Assembly: GCA_027489245.1 (NCBI GenBank)
Contig: JAIYAC010000025.1
Span: 186,001 to 250,000, forward strand
Direction: 5' to 3'
DNA from: Neisseriaceae bacterium
GTDB taxonomy: Bacteria; Pseudomonadota; Gammaproteobacteria; Burkholderiales; Chromobacteriaceae
DNA: 64,000 nucleotides
The number at the start of each line of letters is the position of its first letter. Within the stretch, counting starts at the first letter, position 1. The position numbers were made by a program, and so were the translations under genes. Below the pieces are notes generated by a model. That model was not told where the DNA came from, did not search any database, and saw nothing but the letters and a program-made list of their open reading frames with translations. Shown here piece after piece: positions 62,215 through 64,000 of the stretch.

Positions 62215-63480
62215 ATGAAGCAGCGTCAACACCCCGACACCCCCCACACTGCGGCCAACGCCCGCCGCGACTTCCTCAAGGGAGCCTTGTCACTGATGGC
62301 CTCTACTGCCTTACCCGCCGGCTTTGCCCTGCCAGCGCTGGCTGCCCCTGTGGGCAAACCGGAAAAAACCGAGGTGAAAGTGGGTTTCATCCCGCTGACC
62401 GACTGTGCCTCGGTGATCGTGGCCTCGAAGATGGGCTTCGACAAGAAGTACGGCATCACCATCGTGCCCTCCAAAGAGGCCAGCTGGGCGGCGGTGCGCG
62501 ACAAGCTGGTGAACGGCGAGCTGGACGCCTCGCACGCGCTGTACGGCATGCTCTACGGTGTGCACCTGGGCGTAGGCGGCCCCAAAAAAGACATGGCCGT
62601 GCTGATGACGCTGAACCAGAACGGCCAGGGCATAACGCTTTCCAACCAGCTCAAAGAGAAGGGCGCCACCACCGGCCCGGCGCTGGCCAAGCTGATCAAG
62701 GCCGAGCCGCGCGAGTACACCTTTGCGCAGACCTTTCCCACCGGCACCCACGCCATGTGGCTGTATTACTGGTTGGCCGCACACGGTGTCAACCCGCTGA
62801 CCGACGTCAAAACCATCGTGGTGCCACCGCCGCAAATGGTGGCCAATATGCGCGTAGACAATATGGACGGCTACTGCGTGGGTGAGCCGTGGAACGCCCG
62901 CGCCATCGCCGACGGCATCGGCTTTACCGTGGCCACCACGCAGCAGATCTGGCCCGATCACCCGGAAAAAGTGCTGGGCACCACCGGCGACTGGGTAAAG
63001 CAAAACCCCAACACCGCCCGCGCACTGGTAGCGGCGCTGCTGGAAGCCTCGCGCTATATCGACGACGTGAAAAACCGCGCCGCCGTGGCCAAGCTGATTT
63101 CTGACAAAGCCTACGTCAACGCGCCGGAGCCGGTGATAGAAGGCCGTTTCCTGGGGGTGTACGAAGACGGCCTGGGCAAAAAGTGGCAAGACCCCAAGCT
63201 AATGAAGTTCTTCGACGGCGGCAAGGTCAACTACCCCTACCTGTCCGACGGCATGTGGTTCCTGACCCAGCACAAGCGTTGGGGCCTGCTGAAAGCCGAC
63301 CCCGATTACCTGGCCGTGGCCAGACAGATCAACCAGACCGCCATCTACAAAGACGCTGCCGCCATGGCCCGCGTGCCGGTGCCCGCCAGTGACATGCGCA
63401 GCAGCAAGCTGATAGACGGTACGGTATGGGACGGCAAGAACCCGGCCGCCTACGCCGCCAGCTTCAAGATCAAGGCCTGA
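62215..63480 (+). CDS. nrtA: Nitrate ABC transporter substrate-binding protein
   Basis: A 421-residue periplasmic binding protein of the NrtA/CmpA/NasF family. It has a Tat signal with Arg17-Arg18-Asp-Phe-Leu-Lys and a long hydrophobic stretch. Family blocks: VKVGFIPLTDCASVIVASKM, TIVPSKEASWAAVRDKL, ASHALYGMLYGVHLG, FPTGTHAMWLYYWLAAHG and GYCVGEPWNARAI. Expression is expected to depend on the NasT leader. Nitrate/nitrite is favoured over cyanate or bicarbonate because of that leader. Confidence 0.92.
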   Translation: MKQRQHPDTPHTAANARRDFLKGALSLMASTALPAGFALPALAAPVGKPEKTEVKVGFIPLTDCASVIVASKMGFDKKYGITIVPSKEASWAAVRDKLVNGELDASHALYGMLYGVHLGVGGPKKDMAVLMTLNQNGQGITLSNQLKEKGATTGPALAKLIKAEPREYTFAQTFPTGTHAMWLYYWLAAHGVNPLTDVKTIVVPPPQMVANMRVDNMDGYCVGEPWNARAIADGIGFTVATTQQIWPDHPEKVLGTTGDWVKQNPNTARALVAALLEASRYIDDVKNRAAVAKLISDKAYVNAPEPVIEGRFLGVYEDGLGKKWQDPKLMKFFDGGKVNYPYLSDGMWFLTQHKRWGLLKADPDYLAVARQINQTAIYKDAAAMARVPVPASDMRSSKLIDGTVWDGKNPAAYAASFKIKA

Positions 63481-63491
63481 GGAGGTGTGAC

Positions 63492-64000
63492 ATGACTGTT
63501 GCCAAACCCGTTGCGGCCAACCTGCCGCTGCCGCGCCGCCGCAAGCCGGTGTCGCCGGTGGCCCGCCTGGCCGCCACCCCCTGGCTGGCGCCGCTGGTAC
63601 CGCTGCTGCGTGCGGTGGTGCCGCCAGTGCTGGGCCTGCTGGCTTTTCTGCTGCTATGGACGCTGGTGTCGCAGCTGAGCAAGGGTAGCTTGCCCGGCCC
63701 GGTGAGCACCTGGGCGTCGGCACGCGAGCTGTTTGCCGACCCCTTTTACCAGAATGGCCCCAACGACCAGGGCATAGGCTGGAACATCCTGATGTCGCTG
63801 GGGCGTGTCGGCATGGGCTTTGGCATGGCGGCGCTGGTAGGCATTCCGCTGGGCTTCATGATCGGGCGCTTCGATTTTCTGGCGCGCATGACGGCACCGG
63901 TGATCAGCCTGCTGCGCCCGGTTAGCCCGCTGGCCTGGCTGCCCATCGGCTTGCTGGTGTTCAAGGCCGCCAGCCCGGCGTCCATCTGGGTCATCTTTAT
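63492..64000 (+). CDS. nrtB: Nitrate ABC transporter permease, N-terminal part
   Basis: The first 169 or so codons are present and the gene runs off the right edge. After a Pro/Arg-rich start come membrane helices (VVPPVLGLLAFLLLWTLV) and the BPD_transp_1 permease region (NILMSLGRVGMGFGMAALVG, LLRPVSPLAWLPI) of NrtB-type permeases. Ribosome binding site GGAGGTG is strong; 11 bp separate it from nrtA. The ATPase and nitrate reductase genes presumably follow outside the window. Confidence 0.9.
   Translation, partial: MTVAKPVAANLPLPRRRKPVSPVARLAATPWLAPLVPLLRAVVPPVLGLLAFLLLWTLVSQLSKGSLPGPVSTWASARELFADPFYQNGPNDQGIGWNILMSLGRVGMGFGMAALVGIPLGFMIGRFDFLARMTAPVISLLRPVSPLAWLPIGLLVFKAASPASIWVIF

Overview
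The window is about 62% GC and gene-dense. Several features point to a betaproteobacterium of the order Neisseriales, probably near Vogesella, Chromobacterium or Aquitalea: the pepP-ubiH-ubiF-like-dsbC block, a SiaABC-type module, CTG-dominated leucine codon use, and a very frequent short repeat that behaves like a Neisseriales DNA uptake sequence. The genus is inference; no rRNA gene is present to settle it.

Layout. 1-5.7 kb: VanZ-like fragment, aminopeptidase P, two ubiquinone hydroxylases, DsbC, a TonB-like protein and acyl-CoA-binding protein. 5.8-14.6 kb: a lower-GC polysaccharide initiation and export locus, with a YjbE/GfcA-like small protein, a YjbH-PAP2 phosphatase fusion, a Wza-like channel, a Wzz-like regulator, a WecA-type initiator and a convergent UDP-sugar dehydrogenase. 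14.7-24.5 kb: housekeeping and membrane genes (parvulin, GNAT, nitronate monooxygenase, two TSUP permeases, MarC, SemiSWEET, TerC, Lrp, RlmJ). 24.5-35.2 kb: hybrid kinase, malate synthase G, two-way LysR gene, tRNA-Tyr, CorA, an ABC exporter and a YejK-like nucleoid protein. 35.3-41.2 kb: accessory region with a glycosyltransferase/B12 radical-SAM pair and an AT-rich acyltransferase/esterase island that lies between two broken genes. 41.3-45.8 kb: D-amino-acid dehydrogenase, then sdaA and glyA behind a tandem glycine riboswitch. 45.9-55.7 kb: small redox genes, LysR, chemoreceptor, mmuM, two tandem YitT proteins, dbpA and a PQQ sugar dehydrogenase. 55.8-58 kb: siaABC without siaD. 58-64 kb: amine oxidase, a solute-binding protein, tag, a frameshifted tfoX-C gene, then nasT, an ANTAR-type leader and the start of a nitrate ABC transporter that runs off the window.

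The most notable signal is the 10-mer GGTTGGCCGC (preferred 12-mer AGGTTGGCCGCA). I counted 37 exact copies by eye on both strands, where base composition predicts less than one. It occurs in all reading frames, in a riboswitch, and as inverted pairs forming terminator stems, as Neisseria uptake sequences do. It is almost absent from the polysaccharide locus and absent from the AT-rich accessory region. Other points of interest are the NasT leader hairpins, the glycine riboswitch controlling a glycine-to-serine-to-pyruvate route, the YjbH-PAP2 fusion, and the replacement of a DauR-type D-amino-acid locus by an O-acylation island.
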